55,675 nt of DNA, taken from assembly GCA_024400295.1 (NCBI GenBank), contig JAKSNA010000018.1, positions 1-55,675 of the forward strand. Reading direction: 5' to 3'. A model generated the notes under the pieces. That model searched no databases and was not told the origin of the DNA. It worked only from the letters and a program-made list of their open reading frames with translations. Below are positions 25,546 to 34,613 of the stretch, piece after piece. The stretch is from Bacteroidales bacterium. Lineage in GTDB: Bacteria; Bacteroidota; Bacteroidia; Bacteroidales; F082. The stretch's first letter is position 1. Every line of letters starts with the position of its first letter. The position numbers and the translations under genes were made by a program.

Positions 25546-28500
25546 TTAAAATAATCTGTCCAATCCGACCTCCTCAACCTCTATTTCATCGCCCAGATAA
25601 ACAAGGTATGCCTTAATGTCTTGATTTCCATTCATTTCACGAAGCGCAACCATGTAATCCTGAAGCTGCTGATGATATTTCTCGTTGTGCTTGCCGGTTT
25701 TGTAATCTATAAGAATTGTGCCATTGCCGGTTATCGCATACCTGTCAGGGCGCATCACGTGCCCGAACGACGTGTGGATATCCATCTCGTTCATAATCAC
25801 GGCATTGTCGGAATAAGCAGGCTTAAGGCACTCAATCTCAACGACTTTATTGAATTTCTGTCTGAGCGACTCAGCCTGTTTTTCATCAATGCTGCCATCA
25901 TTGACGTATTGTCTCAACACCCGGTCAATGTCGGCCTTTGTCTTGATTTTTGAGAAAATCTCATGCACAAGCGAGCCCCATTCGTCGGGCATGAAAGTCT
26001 CCTTCGAAGCCCAGACCATCGTCGGATCCGGCTCAACAGAAAGTTTCTCAAACCACTGCAACGCCCTCAGTGTCTTTGAATTTTCGTTATGTTCAAGAAT
26101 ATCAACGTCTTCCTTGCTTTCCACATTTGACTTTCCATAATTGTCTTTTGTAATTCCGAAAGTGAAGACATTGCTGTTTTCCTTCTCTTCCTTTGTTATA
26201 TCTTTCCGTTCAAGGAAATAATCATCGAACCGCACATCATCATTTTCATTCTTAAGATGTTGAATATAATTGTAATCGGCATTTTCGTTCAGGAAATCGT
26301 TGAAGATATTATAGCTTGTTTGAGAACATTTTGCATTGGTATAAACGAAGAGCATTTCCTTTGCACGCGTCATCGAAACATACATCGTGTTGAGGTTATC
26401 AAGCCTCGTTTTCTGTTCCTCGCGACGCAGAATGTATTCAAAATCAGAATCTTTGAGTTTTTCCTTGCATACAGGCAGCAGGAATGCGTCAAGATAAGGG
26501 ATGTCTTTGGTTACTTCGTTTTCGGAACACTGAATCCAAATTTCCTTTTGAGTGAAACCGGCGCTTGTGTCGAGTTTCGTTTCGGCGAACGGATACATCA
26601 CAACTCGGAATTCAAGACCTTTCGACTTGTGTATCGTCATGATATTCACACAGTTGAGTTCACCAGTAATCTGAACGCTAAGTAGATTTTTCTTTTTCTC
26701 CCAATATTCAACGAAAGCGTCAATGCCGGCACTGTGCGCCGATTGCCATTCATAAAGCATGTTCATGAAATATTGGACAAAGACATCTTCAAGAATGTTG
26801 AAATCATAAAACCTGCAAAGTTGCACGCACAAATCGTACAAGCTATATGCTTGGTTATGAATCGATTGCAAAGCATTTTTAAATGTTTCATCGAATCTGA
26901 CAATGCTGTTGTCTCTGTGCAAAGCCAACGCCTTCCCCTGATGAGTCTTTTCGTAAAAATACGAGACGGTCTTCAGTGTCACAGGGTTTCCGTCATTGAC
27001 TAAATACTGCAAAGTATTGACAATCAGTTGCACTTTGTCAGACGACTGAAGTTGTATCGAATCGGCTGAGATAACGTCAATACCGTTGCCGATAAGATAG
27101 TTTGCAATTTCGGTTCCTTCTTTATTTGAACGGACCTGAATTGTAATGTCTTTATATTCAATGCCTTTTGAATGCAACTCAATGATTTTTCCAAGCATAG
27201 ACTCAAGAACCTTTCCGTGATATGTTTGGGTATCAAGCGCATCGGAGAAGACCTCAAGCGAAACCAGACCTCCGTCTTTTGAATTGTATATCTGTTCGGT
27301 ATCGTCGAAGACACGGCTGAGGTGCAACGCGTCATCACCATCTTCGAGGTATCTCTGCGCGAAACGGAAAAAAGTGTTGTTGAACTTTATGATGTTCTTG
27401 CATGAGCGGAAGTTGGTGCCGAGCGACTTTTTCTCCGCCGATGCCGACAGATTACGCTGACAGCTTGCAGTAAACTCATTATCAACGCTATTGTATATCT
27501 TCGGAAGGTTGATAATCTGTTCAACCTCGCCGCCTCTGAACCTGTAGATCGACTGTTTCGCATCGCCGACAATCATGTTCATGTTGCCCTGCGACAGACT
27601 GTTATCAACCAACGGCAGGAAATTCTGCCATTGCAGCACTGAGGTGTCCTGAAACTCATCGATGAAATAATGCTTGTACCTCTCGCCTATCCTCTCGTAA
27701 ATGAACGGCACCGAACAGTCGCCGAGAACATCGGAAATGCGCTTGTTGAACTCAGAAATATGAACCTGCGAACTGTCTTCGATAAACTCGTTTATCAACT
27801 CAAAGATATGATTTCTAAGCACATACAGATACATATCTTTTTCAATAACAGACAAGATAAAAAATTTACTGATCAGTTTTGGATAGTTCTCAAGCGCATT
27901 TCTATAGCATTCAAGAATATCATCGTTATCAACATGACAGGTCTTCGATTTCCATTTCACGTTTCCATAAATCATTTCACGCGACCTGTTCGAGGCGATG
28001 CAGTTCTTGCGGGCTTTCATGCTCCTCACGACCGTAGGAAGTCCTTTTTCCTTGTATGAATAGTCGCTGACATCAATGCCAAATTCAATTTCTTTGTCAG
28101 TTATGTCATTGATTAACTTATCAATAGCTTTATCGCAAGTCTTGATTTCATTTCCGAGGTATTTCCTGATCTCATCAAATTTTGCCTCGTCAATCTCGAT
28201 TATTTCTTTCTTCTCACCTTTCTTATAAGCATCTTCCCTGAGCAGTTTTTTTATGAAATCACCGATAGAAGTCTTCACATTCCATGAGGTCTCCTCCGTC
28301 AGATTATATTCAACATAATTCGACAACATCTTGGTAATGAATTTGTTATTACCTATTTCATCTGAAAGAAGCCGGATTATTTCATCAACGAGGTCGTCAT
28401 TGTCGAGGATGACGCTGTATTGGCTCGGGAGGTTGAGTTCACGGGCGAAACTGCGCGACAGCTGCTGCACGAACTTGTCGATTGTGGTGACAGCCATGTC

Positions 28501-28830
28501 GCTGTAATTGTGTATAATCTTGGTATATAATGCTTTACTACGTTCAACGATCACATTTTCATCAGCTCTTGTTTGCTCCATGATGTGTTTTTTCATCAGT
28601 TGGATGTCGTTCTCAGATGAGTTGTCGGCGATGCCAAGCAGAAAACGTAAGATTTTGGCTTTCATCTCGTTGGCAGCCTTATTGGTGAATGTGACGGCAA
28701 GAATCTCGCGAAACGCATCAGCATTGTCGCCGAGGCATAGCGTAAGATATTCTTTTACAATGGTGAAGGTCTTTCCAGAACCTGCCGATGCTGTGTAAAT
28801 CTTAAAAGGTTTGTCGCTCGTTTGGGTCAT
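25546..28830 (-). CDS. UvrD-like helicase with C-terminal PD-(D/E)xK nuclease (AddA/RecB type)
   Basis: 1094 residues from ATG 28830 (MTQTSDKPFKIYTASAGSGKTFT). Superfamily 1A helicase motifs: Walker A ASAGSGKT, motif Ia AVTFTNKAANEMK, Walker B YFIDEFQDTS, motif III GDAKQSIYRFRGG, motif V MTIHKSKGLEF and motif VI YVSMTRAKEM. Near the C terminus ILIDYKTGKHNEKYHQQLQDYM gives the nuclease D-x-K and QxxxY motifs. It is therefore the AddA or RecB subunit of a double-strand-break resection complex. The AddB partner is not in the window. The start lies 29 bases inside the end of tamB, so the two are translationally coupled. Confidence 0.9.
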   Translation of the reverse strand: MTQTSDKPFKIYTASAGSGKTFTIVKEYLTLCLGDNADAFREILAVTFTNKAANEMKAKILRFLLGIADNSSENDIQLMKKHIMEQTRADENVIVERSKALYTKIIHNYSDMAVTTIDKFVQQLSRSFARELNLPSQYSVILDNDDLVDEIIRLLSDEIGNNKFITKMLSNYVEYNLTEETSWNVKTSIGDFIKKLLREDAYKKGEKKEIIEIDEAKFDEIRKYLGNEIKTCDKAIDKLINDITDKEIEFGIDVSDYSYKEKGLPTVVRSMKARKNCIASNRSREMIYGNVKWKSKTCHVDNDDILECYRNALENYPKLISKFFILSVIEKDMYLYVLRNHIFELINEFIEDSSQVHISEFNKRISDVLGDCSVPFIYERIGERYKHYFIDEFQDTSVLQWQNFLPLVDNSLSQGNMNMIVGDAKQSIYRFRGGEVEQIINLPKIYNSVDNEFTASCQRNLSASAEKKSLGTNFRSCKNIIKFNNTFFRFAQRYLEDGDDALHLSRVFDDTEQIYNSKDGGLVSLEVFSDALDTQTYHGKVLESMLGKIIELHSKGIEYKDITIQVRSNKEGTEIANYLIGNGIDVISADSIQLQSSDKVQLIVNTLQYLVNDGNPVTLKTVSYFYEKTHQGKALALHRDNSIVRFDETFKNALQSIHNQAYSLYDLCVQLCRFYDFNILEDVFVQYFMNMLYEWQSAHSAGIDAFVEYWEKKKNLLSVQITGELNCVNIMTIHKSKGLEFRVVMYPFAETKLDTSAGFTQKEIWIQCSENEVTKDIPYLDAFLLPVCKEKLKDSDFEYILRREEQKTRLDNLNTMYVSMTRAKEMLFVYTNAKCSQTSYNIFNDFLNENADYNYIQHLKNENDDVRFDDYFLERKDITKEEKENSNVFTFGITKDNYGKSNVESKEDVDILEHNENSKTLRALQWFEKLSVEPDPTMVWASKETFMPDEWGSLVHEIFSKIKTKADIDRVLRQYVNDGSIDEKQAESLRQKFNKVVEIECLKPAYSDNAVIMNEMDIHTSFGHVMRPDRYAITGNGTILIDYKTGKHNEKYHQQLQDYMVALREMNGNQDIKAYLVYLGDEIEVEEVGLDRLF

Positions 28831-31800
28831 TTTCTTCGGTCTTTCTTTGTTTTTTATCTTTTCTGTCTTTCTTTTTGTCCTTATGCTTATCTTTATTGTG
28901 TCTTGAGAAAATCTCCCTGAACTTGTCGAAACTCTGTGAAAGCGAGATTCCCAATCCCTGCGTGTAATCCGACATACTCTCAAACAGATTGTACGTCGCG
29001 TAGTTATTGTTCACATTCGTATGATTATACGCCTTGATACTCAATCTGTTAGTAAGTTTAAACGAGACATCCACATCGCCGACGATATTGTTCGCCTTGT
29101 TGGTTACACCATTATTCCCGCGGACAACGCCAAAGTCACCCTCAATGGTGAGACGGTCGTCGAACAGTTGTGTTGACATGGCGACTTCAATTTCCTCGTT
29201 TGTCATTTTGCTGTTAGGCTTATAATTGACACCGATGTCAAAATCCTTGGAAAGTGATGACAACCAGTTGTTCAGTTGACTTGTTATCACACCATAATAG
29301 GCGGTGGAACCGATTTCAGCGATGTCTGTGTTGCCTGTGTTCGCGAACATTCCGATGACCATCAGCGAAAGCACTTGCTGAGCCATAACTGCCTGGTTTG
29401 TCGTGTCGATCACAGAAAAAACCGCCGACTTGATGTCATCTTTTGCATTCGGCAATTCCAGTCCGAATGTGATTGTCGGGTTCATCAGCTTGTCGCGAAG
29501 ATGCAAGATGCAGTCAACGTTAATTGTGTTGTTTATGGTGGTGTCAACCGCGATGCTGCTGCCGAGCGATTTCAGCGAAACCTTTGTCCTGTAAGTACTT
29601 ACAATGTCAATATCGGCATCCGTCGGGTCACCGTTGAAATGTATCGTCCCGCCGTTGCGGATGTTAAAGTTGCGGCTCACGACTTGCAGCCTGAAGGCAA
29701 ACAATCCGCTGTTTATCACATAGTTACCGTTCAATGTAAAATCGCCCGACTTCATTCCGAGATTCACGTTGCCGGTGCCTGTGGCTTGAATCATTCCCAT
29801 GTTCGACGGAAGGAATATCTGCAATGTGGCGTCAGGATTGACCTCAGCATTCAGATTCAACGTCAGACTGCTCGACTCCTTGACCGGTGGGACGAAATTC
29901 CCTGTTGTATCAACATCGGCGTTTTTCTGCACGAATACGATGAAATTATCGTCCACCGTGCTTGTTGACGAAAGCGGGATGTTTATTTCAGTGCCTTTGC
30001 GCGTCCTCACGTCAATGTCCAAAAGTATGTCATTTATCTGGCCTTTGATGACCACATCGCCATTTGCGACGGCAGAGCCATAAAAGCCGACCGCTTTCTC
30101 GGCAGGTATGTTCATTGCGGCGAAGTCATTGCACCTTAATTTTATGTCGAAATCAAAATCACGCAGGTAGTTGTGACTGATAACACCATTGGCGTATGCG
30201 ATATTTCCGGTCGTATCGGTAAGTTGCAGATTATCAACATTTATCCTGTTCTCGCTAAAAGCAACGGTGTTATTGATTTTGTAATATGTGTTCAAGAAAT
30301 CAATCTTGCAACCGGCATCTTTAAACGTCACATCTCCTTCAAGAACAGGTTTTTTCAAAGAACCGACTACATTGATGTCCCCGAAGATCTCCCCGTCCAG
30401 CCTGCTGATCACCGACGAGACAAACGGCGTGACGGAATTCAACTTGAAGCCATCCACGGCAAGTTTAAAGTCCAAATTACCATCCCCAATATTCGGATAA
30501 TATTTCCCGTTTAAATCAAATGTCTTATCGTCACTATTTCCAACGACATTGCTGTAAATAGCTGATTCTATGTTAATTGACTTATCCGAATCAAGCCAGT
30601 CAGCGTCAATGACCACATCGCCGACATCGTTGTTATTGATTGAGAAATCAGTGATTTTCAAATCGGAATCAAACATCGGCCGCCCTCTCAATCCGCAGAT
30701 GCGCAAGTCACCGTCAATGTCTCCGGCAAAACTCAAATCATTGTCTATCAACAGGAAATTGATGTCCGACATATCAAGATTTACAAATGAAACACTGAGG
30801 GTATCATCATTATGTTTAGGATATAAACCGTTGATTGTCAGTGCTTGTGACTTCGTATGGAATCCAAGATTATGCACCAAAGTCTCTTCGCCTTTGAAAA
30901 TAATGTATGTGTTTCCATTCAGTTCAAGCAATGTGTCACGCATGATAATCGTGTCAGCATCAATTGTAAACAATCCGCCGCCCTTCTCATTCGGCACATA
31001 TCTTGATTTGACATTAGCCTTATTGTGATTTGTCAGTCTGTCATCGTTCCATTTCAGGTTAAAGTCAACAGTATCGTTGCATGCATTTGCGGCAAACGCA
31101 AAGTTCTCGATGCCTGTAACGTGCGGATTGGCTTCTGTAGAATCCTTGAGTATGACATCACCGACATACATTTTACATTGAATACCGTTTTTGTCAATGG
31201 TGTTCCTTATATCTATATCTTTGAAAATCAAATTTTTAAATCTGATTTCAGGACATTCCAGCGTCTGTCCGTGATTTGAATCGCCAGTGGTATATGTCGC
31301 CGCGAACGAAGAGCCTGAAGCCACATGCAACTGTGGCATGAAGAATCGTGTCAGCATGTCGGTGTCCTTCAGATTTATCTTAACGGCAAACTCTTGTTTA
31401 TCAACGTTATACAGGCCTCTCGACTTCTTTATCTCAGGAATGTGCACATGCTTCAGCAGGGAGTTTTTCATCGCGTTGACGAAACTTCTGTGGTTGACAA
31501 TTCCATCAGCTTGAAAATCAAAGAAATCGCATGAAATACTCGCTGATTTCACGCCTTGGTTTTCCGACAGCGAAGCGACGAAATAATCCATGTAATAGTC
31601 ATCTGTGCCTTTCCTGACAGTCGTGCTATCGAGTTTGAGATTGGCCGTCAAATCATCAATATTGAAGCCTGAGAAACTGCCATTAAGATCTGTGCTCACA
31701 ATCACAATGCTGTCATTGTCAATAAGATGCAAGTTGTTAAGATTAGCCTCGTTGATACTCATCACCGCGTTGATCAGCGGCTTGCTGTATTTAAAGTTTG

Positions 31801-33352
31801 AACTTGCAGCCAATTTAAGACCAACATCCTTGTTTGCTATATCGGTTTCCAACTTCAGGATTTCATTTTTCATTGAAACATCGACGATGAAATCATCAAA
31901 CTCGTTTTTATTGTATTTCAACGATTTAAACCTCAACTTGCTCATGAAATCCGCTGTTTTTCCATCAAATCCTTCACCATTGATGTCAGCCGACATAGTG
32001 ACCTCGAAAGGTGTTGATGAAGCCAACAATCTTGCAACATCAACATTATCAGCCACAACCGCGGCGGCATACTGTGGTGATTCGTAGTTATAAGCCCTCA
32101 TCAGCAAGTCGGCCTTAACATTGCCGATTTCGGTACTGGCGTTGGTTTTAAAATCAAAATTCTTCGGAGTGCCTTTGTAATCAACTGATAATGTGACATT
32201 TCCCATCGGCTCAAGCATTTCCGGCAATGGAATCGTAATTGAACTTGAGGGGATGTAAAAGTCAATGAGGTCGTTGTAAGAGGTCTTAACCGTCGGGAAA
32301 TCCATGACCCAATAAGAGTCGCCGGTGTCATAGCAAATTCCCTGCATCGACATGAAGCCCCTGATGTTGGAGCATTCGCCAAAGCTTATGTCTAAGTTAT
32401 TGAGTTTGAAGTCATTGACAGGTCCATAGAAATCAGTGTTCAAGACTACATCATTGGGCATTTTCCGCATAACGTAAGCCCAATATTTGATGTCATCGAG
32501 TCGAATTCTGGTATTCCGTATATTACTGATAATCAAGACAGAATCCTCAAAAGTGTCAAAATCGGCGAGGTCATTGATCTTGAACTCAAGGTTCATGTCA
32601 AGATACGAATTGTTGAGATTTGAACGCATATTGCCGATATTGATGTCAGTCGGGCAGAACAACACGCTGGCAGTGAATGACTTAAGATCCGCGCCGCAAC
32701 GTTCCTTGCCTTTGAGGTCTTTGATGAAACCCGTTATGGTGTCACTTCTGTATTCAAAATTATGTAGATCCAAATTTATGCTGTCAAAGTCTAAATGTCT
32801 GTAATCCATGCTTTTGCGTTCAGGCTGGTCTCTGTTTTGGTTCCACAGGACGAAATGCGCATTTTCAACTGATATTTTTTCGATGACAAGATTGAAGTCA
32901 TAAGGAGTGTCTGTGTTTTTTTTCACTTGATTTTCAGGCACTTGTGAAAGCATTTCGGCGAGGTTCGACATCTCGTTACCCTCGTAAGTGACGAGCTTGC
33001 ACAAGGCATTTTTCAAATAGACCTCTTCGAGCCTGATTTGGTCAAAGGGGAATTTCATCGCGAGACTGGTCTTAAACTCATCAATCTTAAGCATTGGATA
33101 TTGTTCCAAATCGTTGATTTGCAATCCATTGAGATGAAGTTCAAGATCAGGTGTTATATAGAACGTGTTGATTTTAACGTCAGTTTTCAGTGATTTTGAA
33201 ACGAAACCGGCTGCAGAACGCGCTATGATGCTTTGTACCGAGACATCACGGATTGCTGCGTACAAACTCGCTATCAAAGCGAAAATTATCGTGAAGATAA
33301 TTAATACGCCATGAAATGCTTTCGTTAGCTTATTTTTTGTACTTTTGCGCAT
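28802..33352 (-). CDS. tamB: TamB/AsmA-like translocation and assembly protein
   Basis: 1516 residues. One N-terminal membrane anchor (about 12-33) is followed by a very long periplasmic region of repetitive beta strands with many Asp/Asn turns, the beta-groove expected of AsmA-like proteins, and a C-terminal DUF490/TamB domain (roughly 1130-1450, including the segment around LPNAKDDIKSAVFSVI). The tail is strongly basic and Lys/Asp-rich. It is predicted to span the periplasm and carry phospholipids or assist outer-membrane protein assembly. It overlaps the helicase gene at its 3' end and starts only 12 bases from tsaD on the other strand. Confidence 0.9.
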   Translation of the reverse strand: MRKSTKNKLTKAFHGVLIIFTIIFALIASLYAAIRDVSVQSIIARSAAGFVSKSLKTDVKINTFYITPDLELHLNGLQINDLEQYPMLKIDEFKTSLAMKFPFDQIRLEEVYLKNALCKLVTYEGNEMSNLAEMLSQVPENQVKKNTDTPYDFNLVIEKISVENAHFVLWNQNRDQPERKSMDYRHLDFDSINLDLHNFEYRSDTITGFIKDLKGKERCGADLKSFTASVLFCPTDINIGNMRSNLNNSYLDMNLEFKINDLADFDTFEDSVLIISNIRNTRIRLDDIKYWAYVMRKMPNDVVLNTDFYGPVNDFKLNNLDISFGECSNIRGFMSMQGICYDTGDSYWVMDFPTVKTSYNDLIDFYIPSSSITIPLPEMLEPMGNVTLSVDYKGTPKNFDFKTNASTEIGNVKADLLMRAYNYESPQYAAAVVADNVDVARLLASSTPFEVTMSADINGEGFDGKTADFMSKLRFKSLKYNKNEFDDFIVDVSMKNEILKLETDIANKDVGLKLAASSNFKYSKPLINAVMSINEANLNNLHLIDNDSIVIVSTDLNGSFSGFNIDDLTANLKLDSTTVRKGTDDYYMDYFVASLSENQGVKSASISCDFFDFQADGIVNHRSFVNAMKNSLLKHVHIPEIKKSRGLYNVDKQEFAVKINLKDTDMLTRFFMPQLHVASGSSFAATYTTGDSNHGQTLECPEIRFKNLIFKDIDIRNTIDKNGIQCKMYVGDVILKDSTEANPHVTGIENFAFAANACNDTVDFNLKWNDDRLTNHNKANVKSRYVPNEKGGGLFTIDADTIIMRDTLLELNGNTYIIFKGEETLVHNLGFHTKSQALTINGLYPKHNDDTLSVSFVNLDMSDINFLLIDNDLSFAGDIDGDLRICGLRGRPMFDSDLKITDFSINNNDVGDVVIDADWLDSDKSINIESAIYSNVVGNSDDKTFDLNGKYYPNIGDGNLDFKLAVDGFKLNSVTPFVSSVISRLDGEIFGDINVVGSLKKPVLEGDVTFKDAGCKIDFLNTYYKINNTVAFSENRINVDNLQLTDTTGNIAYANGVISHNYLRDFDFDIKLRCNDFAAMNIPAEKAVGFYGSAVANGDVVIKGQINDILLDIDVRTRKGTEINIPLSSTSTVDDNFIVFVQKNADVDTTGNFVPPVKESSSLTLNLNAEVNPDATLQIFLPSNMGMIQATGTGNVNLGMKSGDFTLNGNYVINSGLFAFRLQVVSRNFNIRNGGTIHFNGDPTDADIDIVSTYRTKVSLKSLGSSIAVDTTINNTINVDCILHLRDKLMNPTITFGLELPNAKDDIKSAVFSVIDTTNQAVMAQQVLSLMVIGMFANTGNTDIAEIGSTAYYGVITSQLNNWLSSLSKDFDIGVNYKPNSKMTNEEIEVAMSTQLFDDRLTIEGDFGVVRGNNGVTNKANNIVGDVDVSFKLTNRLSIKAYNHTNVNNNYATYNLFESMSDYTQGLGISLSQSFDKFREIFSRHNKDKHKDKKKDRKDKKQRKTEENDPNERQTF
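33340..33348 (+). promoter_or_regulatory. -7 element (TACTTTTGC) of tsaD inside the tamB start
   Basis: Plus strand TACTTTTGCGC lies 17 bases before the tsaD ATG and just inside the tamB coding sequence, next to its first codon on the other strand. Confidence 0.65.
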
Positions 33353-33364
33353 TCTTTTTCAGTT

Positions 33365-34387
33365 ATGAACGAATATATTTTAGCCATCGAATCATCGTGC
33401 GACGACACTTCTGCAGCAGTCCTCAGAGGTACGACAGTATTGTCGAATGTCATTGCTAATCAAGAGGTTCACCGCCAATACGGAGGTGTCATCCCCGAAC
33501 TTGCATCACGTGCCCACCAGCAGAATATCATACCTGTTGTTGACGCTGCGATAAAACAAGCAAAAATACAAAAAAATCAAATAAGTGCGATAGCTTTTAC
33601 ACGCGGGCCGGGACTTTTAGGTTCATTGCTTGTAGGAACTTCATTTTCAAAGGCTTACGCTCTCGCAATGAACATCCCTCTGATTGAGGTGAACCACACG
33701 AACGGCCACGTCCTGGCGCTTTTCGCCCAGGATCCGGAAGCCCCTTCGCCCGTCCCGCAGTTCCCGTTCCTGTGCCTGACAGTCTCCGGCGGCCACACGC
33801 AGATCATGAAAGTCAACGATTACTTTGACCTTGAAATACTCGGAAAGACAATCGACGACGCTGCCGGCGAGGCTTTCGACAAGACAGCTAAAATCATGGG
33901 ACTCGGCTACCCGGGCGGCCCGATAATCAACCGTCTGGCAAAAGAAGGCAACCCCGACGCATTTCAGTTCAGCAAACCGCATATCCCCGGCTACGACTAC
34001 AGCTTCAGCGGATTGAAAACCAGCTTCTTGTACTTCCTGCGCGACAAACTCAAAGAGAACGAGAATTTCATAGAAGAAAACAAAGCAGACCTCTGTGCCT
34101 CCATCCAGAAAGACATCATTGATACTTTAATGAAAAAGTTAATCAAGGCGGCGAAAGACACTGGCATCAAGCAAGTTGCGATTGCCGGAGGCGTCTCCGC
34201 CAACACCGGTCTGCAGGACGCGATGATAGCCGCCGGAAAGAAATATCACTGGGATGTCTTCATCCCGAAATTCAAGTTCAGCACCGACAACGCCGCGATG
34301 ATAGGCGTCGCCGGATACCTAAAATACCAACGCGGCGAGTTCGCCACCCAAGACCTCACACCCTACGCGAGGACGGTGTATAAGTAG
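33365..34387 (+). CDS. tsaD: tRNA N6-adenosine threonylcarbamoyltransferase
   Basis: 340 residues, full length. TsaD/Kae1 landmarks: ILAIESSCDDTSAAV, VIPELASRAH (metal His), FTRGPGLLGSLLVG, EVNHTNGHVLA (second metal His), LTVSGGHTQI, DDAAGEAFDK and AGGVSANTGL. It transfers threonylcarbamoyl to A37 of ANN-decoding tRNAs together with TsaB and TsaE, and is essential in most bacteria. It is divergent from tamB with a 12-base spacer. A heptamer repeat begins exactly at its TAG stop, followed by the 23-bp array and dgt. Confidence 0.97.
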   Translation: MNEYILAIESSCDDTSAAVLRGTTVLSNVIANQEVHRQYGGVIPELASRAHQQNIIPVVDAAIKQAKIQKNQISAIAFTRGPGLLGSLLVGTSFSKAYALAMNIPLIEVNHTNGHVLALFAQDPEAPSPVPQFPFLCLTVSGGHTQIMKVNDYFDLEILGKTIDDAAGEAFDKTAKIMGLGYPGGPIINRLAKEGNPDAFQFSKPHIPGYDYSFSGLKTSFLYFLRDKLKENENFIEENKADLCASIQKDIIDTLMKKLIKAAKDTGIKQVAIAGGVSANTGLQDAMIAAGKKYHWDVFIPKFKFSTDNAAMIGVAGYLKYQRGEFATQDLTPYARTVYK

Positions 34388-34465
34388 AAAGGTTGAAAGG
34401 TGAAAGGTAGAAAGGTGAAAGGTAGAAAGGTGATAGGTGAAAGGTGATAGGTGATAGGTGAAAGG
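34385..34465 (+). repeat. Purine-rich heptamer array starting at the tsaD stop
   Basis: About ten units of 7-8 bases, variants of GGTGAAA, GGTAGAAA and GGTGATA, begin at the TAG stop and run without interruption into the 23-bp array. Confidence 0.9.
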
Positions 34466-34476
34466 ATACGAAACAA

Positions 34477-34591
34477 AAAAACTCGTGCAACTTGTGTTTA
34501 AAAACTCGTGCAACTTGTGTTTAAAAACTCGTGCAACTTGTGTTTAAAAACTCGTGCAACTTGTGTTAAAAAAACTGTGTAACTTGTGTTA
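34477..34591 (+). repeat. 23-bp tandem array upstream of dgt
   Basis: ACTCGTGCAACTTGTGTT plus TAAAA repeats with an exact 23-base period at 34481, 34504, 34527 and 34550. A fifth, mutated unit starts at 34574, and a weaker trace continues to the dgt start. There are no spacers, so it is not a CRISPR array. A near-identical single unit precedes thiD. Confidence 0.95.
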
Positions 34592-34613
34592 AATATAAAA
34601 AAACTTGTTCAAA

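Noticed and set aside
29276..29968. 230-residue plus-strand ORF inside tamB
   Set aside because: It is an antisense shadow, Cys/His/Val-rich from reversed codons, with no promoter or motif.
34477..34591. CRISPR array
   Set aside because: Units of 23 bases follow each other without spacers, and no cas genes are in the window. It is a plain tandem repeat.
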